Part shown: piece after piece, positions 7,690 through 16,927 of the stretch
Numbering within the stretch: the first letter of the stretch is position 1
Layout: each line of letters opens with the position of its first letter
Assembly (NCBI GenBank): GCA_026419195.1
Contig: JANZZV010000003.1
Coordinates: forward strand, 271,903-335,902
DNA from: Fervidobacterium sp.
GTDB taxonomy: Bacteria > Thermotogota > Thermotogae > Thermotogales > Fervidobacteriaceae
Direction of reading: 5' to 3'
DNA length: 64,000 bases
The notes under the pieces: generated by a model
The model's database searches: none
Seen by the model: only the letters and a program-made list of their open reading frames with translations
Told to the model about the DNA's origin: nothing
Position numbers and translations under genes: made by a program

Positions 7690-10005
7690 ATGATGAGATC
7701 ACTATACAGTGGTGTTACAGGCCTACAAGGTTTTCAACAAGAAATTGATGTTGTTAGTAACAACATCGCCAATGTAAACACAATCGGGTTTAAAGGTTCG
7801 CGTGTTACATACGCAACTAACTTTTCCCAGATTCTTGCAATGTCCCGCAGAGCCTCTGACAGTACAGGTGGCACAAACCCCAAGCAAATTGGTTACGGAA
7901 TACGTGTGGCATCGATTGATAAAATAATGAATCAAGGTAGCTTTCAAAACACCGGTAAGAAAACAGACCTTGCTATTCAAGGTGAAGGGTTCTTCATTCT
8001 TTCAAACGGTCAAAGACAATTCTATACGAGAGCAGGAAACTTCGATCTTGATTTACATGGAACCGTTGTGCAACCTACAACTGGACTGAAGTTACAAGGA
8101 TGGGTTGCAGAGGTAGATCCTGTTAGTGGTAGAAGAGTTGTGGATACTAACAAACCAATAGGAGATATAAAGATATCTTCAGGACTCAGTATGGCGGCCA
8201 AACAAACATCAAGAATGCAACTGGCAGGAAACTTGGATGCCAGAGTTGGCCCTGAAAAATTCGTTATTGCAGTTAATGGTTACGGTGGTAGAACGATAAA
8301 TACAAAAGTTTCCTTTGAAAGAGATTTTGGAGGTCTTGAGGATACGTTTGGAGATTATCAAATATACTTGGGAAAAATTGATGCAAATTTGGATGATAAA
8401 ATTGATGGAAAAATCTTTATTAAGTTTGACAAATTTGGGAATGTAGTAAACGCTGGCGCAATTAAGCAAAAACTATCAGGTACTGCCTCAAACGGAGTGC
8501 TTAGTATAACTACACCCATTCAACAGCAAGATGGAAACTACTTGTTTATAATAAGAGATAACACCGGAAGGATAGTAGATACAATATCAAGAAATGTTTT
8601 GAACGGCACTACAACAGAATCTATAACTTCCGAAAAACTTCAAAATGGTGCTACTTATTTTGTTGAAATTGCTGCTTCCACTCAGGAAATTGTTCCACTC
8701 GGATTGCAATTTGATTACCAAACAATTTCCTCAAATACTAATGGGCAGCTTTCAAGAAATTTTACAGTACAATACATCGTCGAAAATCTTGATGGTACAC
8801 CAACGACTGTACCTGCTCAAAACATAAATGCCCCTGGGACTCAAAGTGTCACAAGTAACGCTTTAACACCAGGTGTGCAGTACCGTGTTAAAATTTTGAT
8901 AAACGGAAAAGTTTTCGGCTCTGAGATTGTAACAGCTACTGACGTTGGAGGAGGAAATAGCAAAATATCTTTTGATTACACTCAAGGAAAGTATGGCATT
9001 GTAAGGGTAGTAAGAGACTCTGTGTCAGGTAATGCTGTGGGTACTTATAATATGTTATTAGTTAATGGAGCAAATGTAGTTTACGATAACAATTTTTTGA
9101 ACGGTAGTTCATACATAGACGAAATTTACCAACCATCGAAGATGGACTTACTTACAATTCCGGGTGCAGGTGAACCAAGATTTTACGAGGCAGACAATCC
9201 AACAAATTTTTCAGTAGTTTCATTTAAATCACCATTCTATACCACGTCCACACAAGTTTATGATTCTCTTGGAAATGCATACACACTGTATATAGATTTT
9301 GTCAAACTTGCCTCTGTTTACGGTGATAAAGAAAACGTTTGGGCGTTCAGAATCAGGAGTGCATCAGGTGAGAATATCAAGTACCTATCAAACTATGAAA
9401 CTGGAACGGAAATAACAAGTGGTAAGTACGGAATTGTAAGATTTGACAAAACTGGTAGGTTGGTTGGTGTAAATCCATTTGATCCTTCTACAGGTAAAGT
9501 TGTCGAGGGAGAAAATATAGATGCTATAATGTTCAATGCCGGGGAAAATGGTGATGGTATAGTCAAGATAAAACTTGACTTAAACAGCATGACCCAATTT
9601 GCTGCCCTTGCTGATGCGTTTGTGAAATATCAAGATGGAAATGCGCAAGGTGTTCTTGAATCTTTCTCCATTTCCGAAAATGGTGACATAATAGGCTCGT
9701 TCACAAATGGTTTAGTTGATACTCTTGGAAGAGTAGCTCTTGCAACATTCAACAACCCAGCAGGTCTTCTTGAACTTGGTAACTCACTCTACGGAGAAAG
9801 TTCAAACAGTGGAACAGCTAGAATAGGGCAACCGGGCAAGGGAGGATTTGGTTCCCTTATAGCAGGTGCACTTGAAATGTCGAATGTCGATTTATCCGAA
9901 GAATTCACAAAATTGATAATCGCTCAGAGAGGTTTCCAAGCAAATGCAAGAACTATTACAACCGCCGATCAGATACTCCAGGAAGTTGTAAATTTGAGAA
10001 GATAA
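7690..10005 (+). CDS. flgE: Flagellar hook protein FlgE
   Basis: An approximately 771-aa hook subunit. The N-terminus MMRSLYSGVTGLQGFQQEIDVVSNNIANVNTIGFK (broken here at residue 20) and the C-terminus LIIAQRGFQANARTI with TADQILQEV are the coiled D0 domain shared by rod and hook proteins. The D1 segment QGEGFFIL is also present. The middle (about residues 170-600) is far larger than in enterobacterial FlgE (about 400 aa) and contains Fn3/Ig-like sequence, probably surface-exposed domains. A GTG at 7684 lies in the ribosome site AGGGGTGAG; ATG 7690 (or 7693) is better placed. Confidence 0.93.
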   Translation: MMRSLYSGVTGLQGFQQEIDVVSNNIANVNTIGFKGSRVTYATNFSQILAMSRRASDSTGGTNPKQIGYGIRVASIDKIMNQGSFQNTGKKTDLAIQGEGFFILSNGQRQFYTRAGNFDLDLHGTVVQPTTGLKLQGWVAEVDPVSGRRVVDTNKPIGDIKISSGLSMAAKQTSRMQLAGNLDARVGPEKFVIAVNGYGGRTINTKVSFERDFGGLEDTFGDYQIYLGKIDANLDDKIDGKIFIKFDKFGNVVNAGAIKQKLSGTASNGVLSITTPIQQQDGNYLFIIRDNTGRIVDTISRNVLNGTTTESITSEKLQNGATYFVEIAASTQEIVPLGLQFDYQTISSNTNGQLSRNFTVQYIVENLDGTPTTVPAQNINAPGTQSVTSNALTPGVQYRVKILINGKVFGSEIVTATDVGGGNSKISFDYTQGKYGIVRVVRDSVSGNAVGTYNMLLVNGANVVYDNNFLNGSSYIDEIYQPSKMDLLTIPGAGEPRFYEADNPTNFSVVSFKSPFYTTSTQVYDSLGNAYTLYIDFVKLASVYGDKENVWAFRIRSASGENIKYLSNYETGTEITSGKYGIVRFDKTGRLVGVNPFDPSTGKVVEGENIDAIMFNAGENGDGIVKIKLDLNSMTQFAALADAFVKYQDGNAQGVLESFSISENGDIIGSFTNGLVDTLGRVALATFNNPAGLLELGNSLYGESSNSGTARIGQPGKGGFGSLIAGALEMSNVDLSEEFTKLIIAQRGFQANARTITTADQILQEVVNLRR

Positions 10006-10073
10006 TGATATACTAGAAACCTTAGCCATCGGTTGTGGAATTTGCAAGGTAAACTGAAGGAAGGAGTTTTCAA

Positions 10074-10277
10074 ATGATAAGACTCACAACACTTAATGGT
10101 AAAGAATTTTATCTAAACGCAGAATATATAGAAAAAGTCGAAGCAAATCCGGATACCACCATAACTCTGTTTAACGGAAAAAAGTATATTGTTGCAGATC
10201 CAGTTGAAGAAGTAATTAAAAAAATAATGGAATACAAAAAAAAGATCTCTTTACCCCCCGTGGTAGGTGAGGAATAG
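10074..10277 (+). CDS. flbD: FlbD family flagellar protein
   Basis: A 67-aa protein (MIRLTTLNGKEFYLNAEYIE at the start) with the family pattern IEKVEANPDTTITLFNGKKYIV and a C-terminal helix. FlbD proteins are small partners found just before motA in many Gram-positive and Thermotogales flagellar operons; their biochemical role is unclear. The ribosome site GAAGGAAGGAG is strong. The TAG stop shares its G with the motA GTG start. Confidence 0.93.
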   Translation: MIRLTTLNGKEFYLNAEYIEKVEANPDTTITLFNGKKYIVADPVEEVIKKIMEYKKKISLPPVVGEE

Positions 10278-11065
10278 TGGATATAACGGTTATAATTGGT
10301 GTTGTTCTTGGGTTTGGTATGATGATCTATGGTATAGTGAGCGGTGCCGGAGATTTTGCAACGTTTATAAACATACCTTCTCTTGTCATAACAGTTGGAG
10401 GAGCAATTTCATCTGCCATTACGGCAAACAAAAAGAATGTGGTTTTTGGAATTGTTAAAGTTATCATGAATGCTATAAAAGAACCCAAGATAGATTATGC
10501 AGGCACGTTGAGAACTCTTGTCAGTTTCTCTGAAAAAGCCCGTAGAGAAGGATTACTTTCACTTGAAGCTAACCTTGAAGAGATACAAGATCCGTTCTTT
10601 AAAAAGGCAGTGCAACTTGTCGTTGATGGTACAGAACCAGAAGTGTTAAAGAATATGATGGAAATTGAGATTGACATGGCAACTTCTGAATTGTTGGATC
10701 AAAAGGGATTTTTTGACTCACTTGGAACATTTGGACCGGCGTTTGGTATGATTGGTACACTTGTCGGATTGATTCAAATGTTGAAAAGTTTGAACAATCC
10801 CGAGACTCTTGGTCCTTCAATGGCTGTTGCACTGATAACAACACTTTACGGTTCGATACTTGCGAATATAGTTGGTATTCCTGTAGCAGAAAAGATCGCA
10901 AGACGAGCGGCAGATCTTGAACTATCCAAAAGAATGATCTTGGAAGGTGTACTTTCTATCCAAGCTGGTGAAAACCCAAGAGTACTTGAAGAAAAATTGA
11001 AGTCATATTTGCCGTCACAAGAACGTACAAAATATGAAGCCCAGGTCCAGGGAGCTGGTGCTTAG
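10277..11065 (+). CDS. motA: Flagellar stator protein MotA
   Basis: A 262-aa integral membrane protein with four predicted helices: two near the N-terminus (about residues 3-20 and 30-50) and two after a large cytoplasmic loop (GTFGPAFGMIGTLVGLIQML and the following VALITTLYGSILANIVGIPVA). With MotB it forms the proton-driven stator; the loop pushes on FliG. The GTG start is fused to the flbD stop (TAGTG) after GGTGAGG, and the stop is fused to the motB start in the same way. Confidence 0.96.
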   Translation: MDITVIIGVVLGFGMMIYGIVSGAGDFATFINIPSLVITVGGAISSAITANKKNVVFGIVKVIMNAIKEPKIDYAGTLRTLVSFSEKARREGLLSLEANLEEIQDPFFKKAVQLVVDGTEPEVLKNMMEIEIDMATSELLDQKGFFDSLGTFGPAFGMIGTLVGLIQMLKSLNNPETLGPSMAVALITTLYGSILANIVGIPVAEKIARRAADLELSKRMILEGVLSIQAGENPRVLEEKLKSYLPSQERTKYEAQVQGAGA

Positions 11066-11937
11066 TGGCTAAAAAGGAAAGGTGTGTCTGCAAATCTGTT
11101 CCTGAATGGCTTAATACCTACGGAGATATGGTGACATTACTACTTACATTTTTCGTTCTGTTGTTTTCAATGTCAACGATAACACCGGGAAAATTTCAAC
11201 AGGTGGTTGTGGGTATTACAGTCGCGCTAAAGGGAAATCCGCCAAGTGTTTTAACTGGCGGACAAACTTTGAGTGAAGAAGCTCTTATATCAAGCAAGCC
11301 CGGTGTTTATCAAGAACTTTTGAGAATATCCGAAGAGTACAAAGGAAAAATTACAATAGAAGATAAAGACGAAGGTACACTAATAACACTTAGTAATTTT
11401 AAAATATTCGATCCTGGTAGTGCAAGGCTAACTGCGGAAGCAAAGGAAATAATTGAAAAGCTCGGTGCTGTAGTGATTGAGCATACGTCGAATATTTTAG
11501 AAGTAAGAGGTTATGCAGATGATAGACCAGTCACACCGGATTCTATATACCCGTCAAATTGGCATTTGAGTAGCGCAAGGGCATCAAGTGTAGTTAATTT
11601 TTTATTAACGCAATTAAGGCAAAAAAGGTATGTTTTAAGATTAGCTGATATAAGGACAGGATTGTTTGACATTGACTATTTTTATTCGCCTGACAGATTC
11701 GTTCCCATCGGAAAAGGCGATGTGGACGTAAACAAAGAGCTTAAATCTTTGAAGGCAAACTACGATTTCGATATCTCAAAACTTCAAAGCGATTATGAGA
11801 GCGGTAAAATAACCTTTAATGAATATCAAACAAAAAAAGCGGAAATTACGTCTAAGTATAATAGAGATGTGGAAATAACAAGAAACAAACACAGAAAAAT
11901 TGAGATAATGATAAAGCGTGAGACAAGGGGTGGATGA
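11065..11937 (+). CDS. motB: Flagellar stator protein MotB with OmpA-like domain
   Basis: A 290-aa protein with one N-terminal transmembrane helix that starts at the proton-carrying Asp21 (YGDMVTLLLTFF). A periplasmic OmpA-like peptidoglycan-binding domain follows (EVRGYADDRPV, WHLSSARASSVVNFL). Between the late OmpA strand (DRFVPIGKGD, about residue 215) and the closing HRKIEIMI strand lies an unusual charged, helical insert of roughly 45 residues. The GTG start overlaps the motA stop. It anchors the MotA ring to the cell wall. Confidence 0.95.
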   Translation: MAKKERCVCKSVPEWLNTYGDMVTLLLTFFVLLFSMSTITPGKFQQVVVGITVALKGNPPSVLTGGQTLSEEALISSKPGVYQELLRISEEYKGKITIEDKDEGTLITLSNFKIFDPGSARLTAEAKEIIEKLGAVVIEHTSNILEVRGYADDRPVTPDSIYPSNWHLSSARASSVVNFLLTQLRQKRYVLRLADIRTGLFDIDYFYSPDRFVPIGKGDVDVNKELKSLKANYDFDISKLQSDYESGKITFNEYQTKKAEITSKYNRDVEITRNKHRKIEIMIKRETRGG

Positions 11938-11939
11938 TA

Positions 11940-12461
11940 ATGCCAGAAGAAATGGAACAGCAAGAACAAGCCGGTAAGAAACCGAACCCTATAATGGGAA
12001 TTGTAAAAATTTTGGTTATTCCTCTAATTATTTCGTTGGTTGTTAGCTTGACTGTATTTTTTGTCTTAGGTTCCAACAGACAACCACAAGAAACACAACA
12101 AGAACAACAAATGACAACACCTACGCAAATTAAAGCTGTTGTTATACAAGCTGGTAAGTTCCAAACGTTTATGCTTAAAGGTGGAAGAGATGTGGTAGTT
12201 GTAGATTCCCTGACTCTACTTGTCGGAAGTGAACCGTGCAGAGCTGCTGTGGCTGACAAAAATGATGAAATTATGGATGCTCTAAGTACCATCTTTTTAA
12301 GCAAAGAAAGATTTGAGCTTACCACTCCAGCAGGGCTTGATTTGTTGAAAAAGCAGATACGCGAGGCGGTGAATGAAATCACAGGGTTCACTGGTGAAAA
12401 AGAAAAATTCGGTGTTATTAATGTTTACATATACGTTAAATCAATAAGCAGTGTTCAATAA
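11940..12461 (+). CDS. fliL: Flagellar basal body-associated protein FliL
   Basis: A 173-aa single-pass membrane protein: acidic/Gln-rich cytoplasmic tip, helix at about residues 20-42 (VKILVIPLIISLVVSLTVFF), a Gln-rich linker, then the FliL domain ending in FGVINVYIYVKSISSVQ. FliL surrounds or supports stator units next to the motor. An ATG at 11934 overlaps the motB stop; the one at 11940 is better spaced from AAGGGGTGG. It is the last gene before a 94-base gap ahead of fliM. Confidence 0.85.
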   Translation: MPEEMEQQEQAGKKPNPIMGIVKILVIPLIISLVVSLTVFFVLGSNRQPQETQQEQQMTTPTQIKAVVIQAGKFQTFMLKGGRDVVVVDSLTLLVGSEPCRAAVADKNDEIMDALSTIFLSKERFELTTPAGLDLLKKQIREAVNEITGFTGEKEKFGVINVYIYVKSISSVQ

Positions 12462-12555
12462 GTTCGTAATCCAATCTTTTTCACACTTGCTTGTGACCAT
12501 GTAGCATAACAGTAAATAGTTAACGATCAGTAATCGAGAGAGTGAGGTGTCTCAC

Positions 12556-13545
12556 TTGTCAGATGTACTTAGTCAAGAGGAAATAGATCGTTTGTTATCT
12601 GCGCTATCTCAAGGCGAAGTTAGTATAGAGGAAGTAAAGAAAGAACGCGAAGAAAAAAAGATTCGCACCTATGATTTTTTACGACCGCAAAAATTTTCTA
12701 AAGAGCAAATCAGAACCGTTCAAATGATCCATGAAAACTTTGCAAGAAGTGTCTCAACTTATTTCTCTGGAAAATTAAGATCTTTTACCTCTGTCAACGT
12801 TGTTGGTATAGACCAGCTTACGTATGATGAGTACATGAAATCCATAGGTAATCCTTCTTTTATAACAATTTTCACAGCAAGGGAATTTGTTGGGAGCGCG
12901 ATACTCAATACAAGTCTTGAAATATTCTATGGTATATTGGATGTGTTACTTGGAGGACCAGGTGAAATCGTTGATGTGAAAAGAATACCAACTGAAATAG
13001 AGATGGGAATAATTAAGAAAGAGATAGTAAATATACTCACAGCACTCTCACAAGCTTGGATTTCAATCCATCCTTTCATACCCGTTGTTGAATCAACAGA
13101 GACTAACCCACAATTTGTCCAAATCGTACCAAGTAATGAAATGGTTCTTGCAGTTACATTTTTTGTAAATTTTGGAAAAGTCGAAGGTTATATGAGTATA
13201 TGTTGGCCTTCATCTGTCATTGAGCCTATAGGCGAAAAACTAACAACACAGAGTTGGTTTAAGGTAAAGCAAAAAGAAATCACTCAAGAGTTAATTGATA
13301 ATCTAAAGGAGAACATAAAAAAGACGAAGGTAGAAGTTATTGCAAAGATTGGAGAAACAGTTTTGACTCTTGGTGAGATACTCACCTTGGAGGCAGGAGA
13401 TGTAATAAGATTGAAAGAACACTATGACGAACCTATAAAAGTTGAAGTTAACGAAAAGGTAAAGTTTTTTGGAAAACCAGGTCAATACAAAGGAAATTAC
13501 GCAGTTAAAATCACTCAAGTCATAGAGGAAGGTGAAGAAGAATGA
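12556..13545 (+). CDS. fliM: Flagellar motor switch protein FliM
   Basis: An approximately 329-aa protein. The N-terminal CheY-binding peptide LSQEEIDRLLSAL is followed by the central FliM domain (about residues 45-225, with PQKFSKEQIR and MIHENFARSVSTYFSG) and the C-terminal SpoA/FliN-like domain (VEVIAKIGETVLTLGEILTLEAGDVI, split). I choose the TTG at 12556 because GTGAGGTG sits 6 bases ahead and the product begins MSDVLSQEE as usual for FliM; the GTG at 12547 lies in that ribosome site. It forms part of the cytoplasmic C-ring that sets rotation direction. Confidence 0.95.
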   Translation: MSDVLSQEEIDRLLSALSQGEVSIEEVKKEREEKKIRTYDFLRPQKFSKEQIRTVQMIHENFARSVSTYFSGKLRSFTSVNVVGIDQLTYDEYMKSIGNPSFITIFTAREFVGSAILNTSLEIFYGILDVLLGGPGEIVDVKRIPTEIEMGIIKKEIVNILTALSQAWISIHPFIPVVESTETNPQFVQIVPSNEMVLAVTFFVNFGKVEGYMSICWPSSVIEPIGEKLTTQSWFKVKQKEITQELIDNLKENIKKTKVEVIAKIGETVLTLGEILTLEAGDVIRLKEHYDEPIKVEVNEKVKFFGKPGQYKGNYAVKITQVIEEGEEE

Positions 13546-14630
13546 TGATGGGAAACGAATTCCTTTCTCAAGAGGAACTTGACGCGTTACTTGGTCAAAT
13601 TGCAAAAGTTGAATCGTTGACTGATATAGAAAAAGATATGATAGGAGAAGTTGGGAATATTATACTTGGTGCTGGCGCAACTGCACTGTCAAATATTTTG
13701 GGCAGGAAAGTTGATATATCCACACCGGAGGTCGAAGTAAAGACTCTAAAAAGTCTCAGAGAGGAAATAAAAGGAGAAAAGGTTTGTGTTGTTATCCATT
13801 TTGAAGGAGCAGTAGAAGGACTTAACGCACTTGTACTTGAGAAGAGAACAGCTGCGCAGATTGCAGATATAATGATGGGTGGTGTTGGAAAAATAGAAAG
13901 CGACGAACTCGATGAATTAAAATTAAGTGCAGTTGGTGAATCAATGAATCAAATGATGGGATCTGCTGCGACATCGCTATCAGATATGATCAAAAAACCG
14001 GTCAATATAACTCCACCTGCTGTTGAAATATTAGACTTTAGTAGACAAGATGTCAAATTCCCACCGATAGGCGATGAAAGTGAGAAAGTGGCGAAAGTGA
14101 ACTTCAATATGTCTGTAGAAGAACTTGAATCGGCAAGGTTTTTTCTTGCAATGCCTATACCTTTTGTAAAAAAATTGCACGAAATGATCTTTGGTGCTAC
14201 TACTTTTGAATCCAAACCAGCTGCACAAACTGCACAAAAACCTTCCACTACCGTTTCACAAGGATTTACACCACCAAAAAAAGAAGAAAAACCAGTGGTA
14301 GCAGCAAGACCTGTTCAATTTGAAGACTTTGGTAAAACATCGACTGTTGAACAAAAACCACAAGTTATCGATGAAAGATTGCAATTGCTTTTTGATGTAC
14401 CGCTAAATGTTACAGTTGAGCTCGGACGAACCAAACTAACACTAAAAGAAGTTATGGAACTTGGCGTTGGTTCACTTATAGAATTGGATAAACTTACTGG
14501 CGAACCTGTTGATGTATATGTGAATAATAAGTTAATAGCACGCGGAGAAGTTGTCGTGATAGATGAAAACTTTGGTGTCAGAATCACCGAGATAGTTAGC
14601 CCAAAGGAACGATTGTACGGAATTAAATAA
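13542..14630 (+). CDS. fliY: Flagellar motor switch phosphatase FliY (CheC-FliN fusion)
   Basis: A 362-aa protein combining a FliM-like N-terminal peptide (FLSQEELDALLGQI), a CheC-type phosphatase region with two E-x2-N style active motifs (IGEVGNIILGAGA and VGESMNQMMGSAA), a Pro/Lys-rich linker (about 230-285), and a C-terminal FliN/SpoA domain (LNVTVELGRTKLTLKEVMEL). FliY sits in the C-ring and removes phosphate from CheY. The ATGA overlap with fliM and the ribosome site AGGAAGGTGA support translational coupling. Last gene of the block. Confidence 0.95.
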   Translation: MMMGNEFLSQEELDALLGQIAKVESLTDIEKDMIGEVGNIILGAGATALSNILGRKVDISTPEVEVKTLKSLREEIKGEKVCVVIHFEGAVEGLNALVLEKRTAAQIADIMMGGVGKIESDELDELKLSAVGESMNQMMGSAATSLSDMIKKPVNITPPAVEILDFSRQDVKFPPIGDESEKVAKVNFNMSVEELESARFFLAMPIPFVKKLHEMIFGATTFESKPAAQTAQKPSTTVSQGFTPPKKEEKPVVAARPVQFEDFGKTSTVEQKPQVIDERLQLLFDVPLNVTVELGRTKLTLKEVMELGVGSLIELDKLTGEPVDVYVNNKLIARGEVVVIDENFGVRITEIVSPKERLYGIK

Positions 14631-14634
14631 ACAT

Positions 14635-14670
14635 AAATCCGGGATTTAATCTTGCGCAAATCCCGGATTT
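14635..14670. terminator. Shared terminator hairpin between fliY and the GH1 gene
   Basis: A 13-bp stem, 14635-14647 (AAATCCGGGATTT) paired with 14658-14670, with a 10-base loop. It sits between two convergent genes and could stop transcription from both sides. The T-runs on each side are weak. Confidence 0.8.
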
Positions 14671-14680
14671 AGCTTTACGT

Positions 14681-15997
14681 TCAGCTTTTCAAGAATTCCT
14701 TAAGCCAATAGGCACTTTTTTTCAATATTCGCTTCTGTGTGTTGTAATCTATATAAACGATACCGAATCTCTTTGAATAACCATATGCCCATTCGAAGTT
14801 ATCCACAAGTGACCATATGAAATATCCTTTTAAGTTTACGCCAGCGTTTATAGCTTCAAGTGCCTTTTCAAAATGTTTTACGAGATACTCTATTCTGTAA
14901 TCGTCCTCTACTTTTCCATTCACTACTTTGTCAGGTCCTGCCATACCATTTTCGGTGATATACAAAGGTAATCTATACCTCTCCTTGAGATAAACAAGCA
15001 TGTCAAACAGTCCTTGTGGATAAATTTCCCATCCCATCTCCGTTTTCGGAAGGTTACCTTGTACGTAAGAAAATCTCATAGGATTGCTTTCATCATGGAT
15101 AACTAAAGTTCGGGTATAGTAGTTAACACCAAAGAAATCTATCGGTGTTGATATTATATTTTGCTCATCTTCTGGCACATTTATTCCCATCTCAATATAA
15201 TTTTTCACAGCTTCTTCTGGATACTTTCCAAACACTACAGGATCATAAAACCATGCATTAACAACTTTGTCCACAATACTTGCCATTAGAAAGCTTTCTG
15301 GTCTTGAGTCACCTGGCTCTACTTTCATTGCGACGTTTGTTATACCAATTTGGCCATCTTTTATTTCTTCCCTAAATGCCATCACAGCATGTCCATGTGA
15401 ACGCAGTAAATTATGTGCGGCTATGATAGCTTCTTGTAAATTTTTATGCCCTGGTGCATGTTCTCCAGTGAAATACCCAAGGAAAGATGAACACCATGGT
15501 TCATTCAATGTTATCCAGTGTTTTACCCTATCTCCAAGTTCATTAAACATCAGTGTTGCATATGCTCTAAAGTACATGGCAGTATCTGGATTTAACCATC
15601 CACCTTTTTCGTACAACGCATATGGTAAATCCCAATGATATAGTGTTATGAAAGGTGTTATGTTATTTTCAAGTAGCTCGTCAACCAATCGATTATAGAA
15701 ATCAAGCCCTTTTTGATTTATATTCTTCCCATCTGGCATAACCCTTGACCAGGAGATGGAAAATCTATACGCATCAAGTCCTATCTCTTTCATTATAGCT
15801 ACATCTTCCCTGTATCTGTGATAATGATCACATGCAATATCACCGGTGTCACCATTAAGAATTTTTCCTGATGTGTGAGAAAAGACATCCCAAATGGACG
15901 GGCCTCTTCCGTCTTCCTTTGCAGCGCCTTCTATTTGATAAGCCGCTGTGGCTGTACCAAAAATAAAATTTTTCGGAAAGTCAGACCTCTTAACCAT
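14681..15997 (-). CDS. bglA: Glycoside hydrolase family 1 beta-glucosidase
   Basis: A 438-aa cytoplasmic beta-glycosidase (no signal peptide) that releases glucose from cellobiose and related beta-glucosides. The N-terminus has F-x-F-G-x-A-T-A-A-Y-Q-I-E-G, typical of GH1. The acid/base Glu is in TLNEPW (E166) and the nucleophile is in ITENG near residue 350. The closing W-x-L-x-D-N-F-E-W-x-x-G-Y motif binds sugar. The start at 15997 follows GTGAGGTGAGG; an open frame extends 13 codons further upstream without a ribosome site. It ends a long minus-strand gene run. Confidence 0.95.
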   Translation of the reverse strand: MVKRSDFPKNFIFGTATAAYQIEGAAKEDGRGPSIWDVFSHTSGKILNGDTGDIACDHYHRYREDVAIMKEIGLDAYRFSISWSRVMPDGKNINQKGLDFYNRLVDELLENNITPFITLYHWDLPYALYEKGGWLNPDTAMYFRAYATLMFNELGDRVKHWITLNEPWCSSFLGYFTGEHAPGHKNLQEAIIAAHNLLRSHGHAVMAFREEIKDGQIGITNVAMKVEPGDSRPESFLMASIVDKVVNAWFYDPVVFGKYPEEAVKNYIEMGINVPEDEQNIISTPIDFFGVNYYTRTLVIHDESNPMRFSYVQGNLPKTEMGWEIYPQGLFDMLVYLKERYRLPLYITENGMAGPDKVVNGKVEDDYRIEYLVKHFEKALEAINAGVNLKGYFIWSLVDNFEWAYGYSKRFGIVYIDYNTQKRILKKSAYWLKEFLKS

Positions 15998-16058
15998 TAT
16001 CCTCACCTCACTTCTTGAATAATTCAACTTGAACAATTCATCACAACTGCTCTTTCAC

Positions 16059-16637
16059 TTACTTTTCTAAAACTTTCTCAGATTCAGGATTATCAATTCT
16101 TAGTTTCGAACTTCGAATATCGTTTGTCTGCTTTGCAAGGTAAGAGTTGGCTACCGCCGAGAATATTCCGAGTAACATAACAACGGGTAATAATCCATAA
16201 ATAGCAGAAGAACCTATGAGCACACTACCGACGAGAAATTGTGTAATGTTGTTCGTTACCATACCTATGATACTAACACCAACAATACTGAACAGATGTG
16301 ATTTTGAAGCTAATCCTTGGAAAAAAGCAGCACTTAAACTACCCAAAAATCCCATGAAAAAGCCAGGTGTAAGAAAAGTACCAGACAATACCGAGCCAAT
16401 CAAAGACTTCAACACCGCAAGTAATACACCATCTGCTATGTTTTCGTAATATGAAAAGTACAAGACGAGAAAATTAGAAAATCCCCATTTTCCTCCTGGC
16501 ACGGGAAACGGAATCAAGCCTTCGACCACGTACACTACACTACTAAGTGCTGTGAAGACACCAAAGATTACCACGTCTGTGCGTCTGCGTTCTTTTGAAA
16601 ACTTCTGAATTCTATTATCATCCGATTGGGGACACAT
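16059..16637 (-). CDS. Gx-transporter/HepS component I-like membrane protein
   Basis: A 192-aa hydrophobic protein with five to six predicted helices and Gly-rich segments (GGKWGFSNF, TPGFFMGFLGSL, MVTNNITQFLVGS). This resembles the family annotated as Gx transporter or heptaprenyl diphosphate synthase component I, which looks like a small ECF-type substrate-binding membrane protein. The partner NusG domain II gene just upstream is its usual neighbour. The start at 16637 has a strong GGGAGGAAG ribosome site inside the upstream gene, so the two genes overlap by 70 bases. Substrate unknown. Confidence 0.75.
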   Translation of the reverse strand: MCPQSDDNRIQKFSKERRRTDVVIFGVFTALSSVVYVVEGLIPFPVPGGKWGFSNFLVLYFSYYENIADGVLLAVLKSLIGSVLSGTFLTPGFFMGFLGSLSAAFFQGLASKSHLFSIVGVSIIGMVTNNITQFLVGSVLIGSSAIYGLLPVVMLLGIFSAVANSYLAKQTNDIRSSKLRIDNPESEKVLEK

Positions 16638-16927
16638 ATTATACTTCCTCCCGGCCCAATTTTACCTGTCTTTTCACAAATCTTATCAGGACAATCCGAA
16701 TCAGTCACCCAAATTAATCTTCCGTCGTAGTGTAAGGTTGTTATGTACTTTCCCTGCTTATTTTTAATCTCCAAATTACCTGGTTTAAATATCTTGTAAG
16801 TTTCTTGACCAGCTATTTTTACAACTACCTCCTTCGTATTTGGTAAAATTCTAAACTTTCCAAACAGAATGCTTACAAGCGAGATGAAAATTATAATAAA
16901 AATAACAACAAAATCAGCTTTTTTCAA
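16568..16927 (-). CDS. NusG domain II-containing membrane-anchored protein
   Basis: A 119-aa protein with one N-terminal helix (about residues 5-24) and a small extracytoplasmic beta domain. The domain carries the family pattern CPDKICEKTG followed by KIGPGGSIICVPNRMIIEF. Despite the name, it is not a transcription factor; such proteins occur beside Gx transporter-like and redox membrane proteins. It overlaps the hutI stop by four bases and the next gene by 70 bases in another frame. The last residues (RSFQKNADAQTW) lie beyond the usual end of the domain. Confidence 0.75.
   Translation of the reverse strand: MKKADFVVIFIIIFISLVSILFGKFRILPNTKEVVVKIAGQETYKIFKPGNLEIKNKQGKYITTLHYDGRLIWVTDSDCPDKICEKTGKIGPGGSIICVPNRMIIEFRSFQKNADAQTW

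Noticed and set aside
10267-10458. Small open frame overlapping flbD and motA
   Set aside because: It is a shadow frame of motA with Trp/Cys-rich sequence and no family resemblance.
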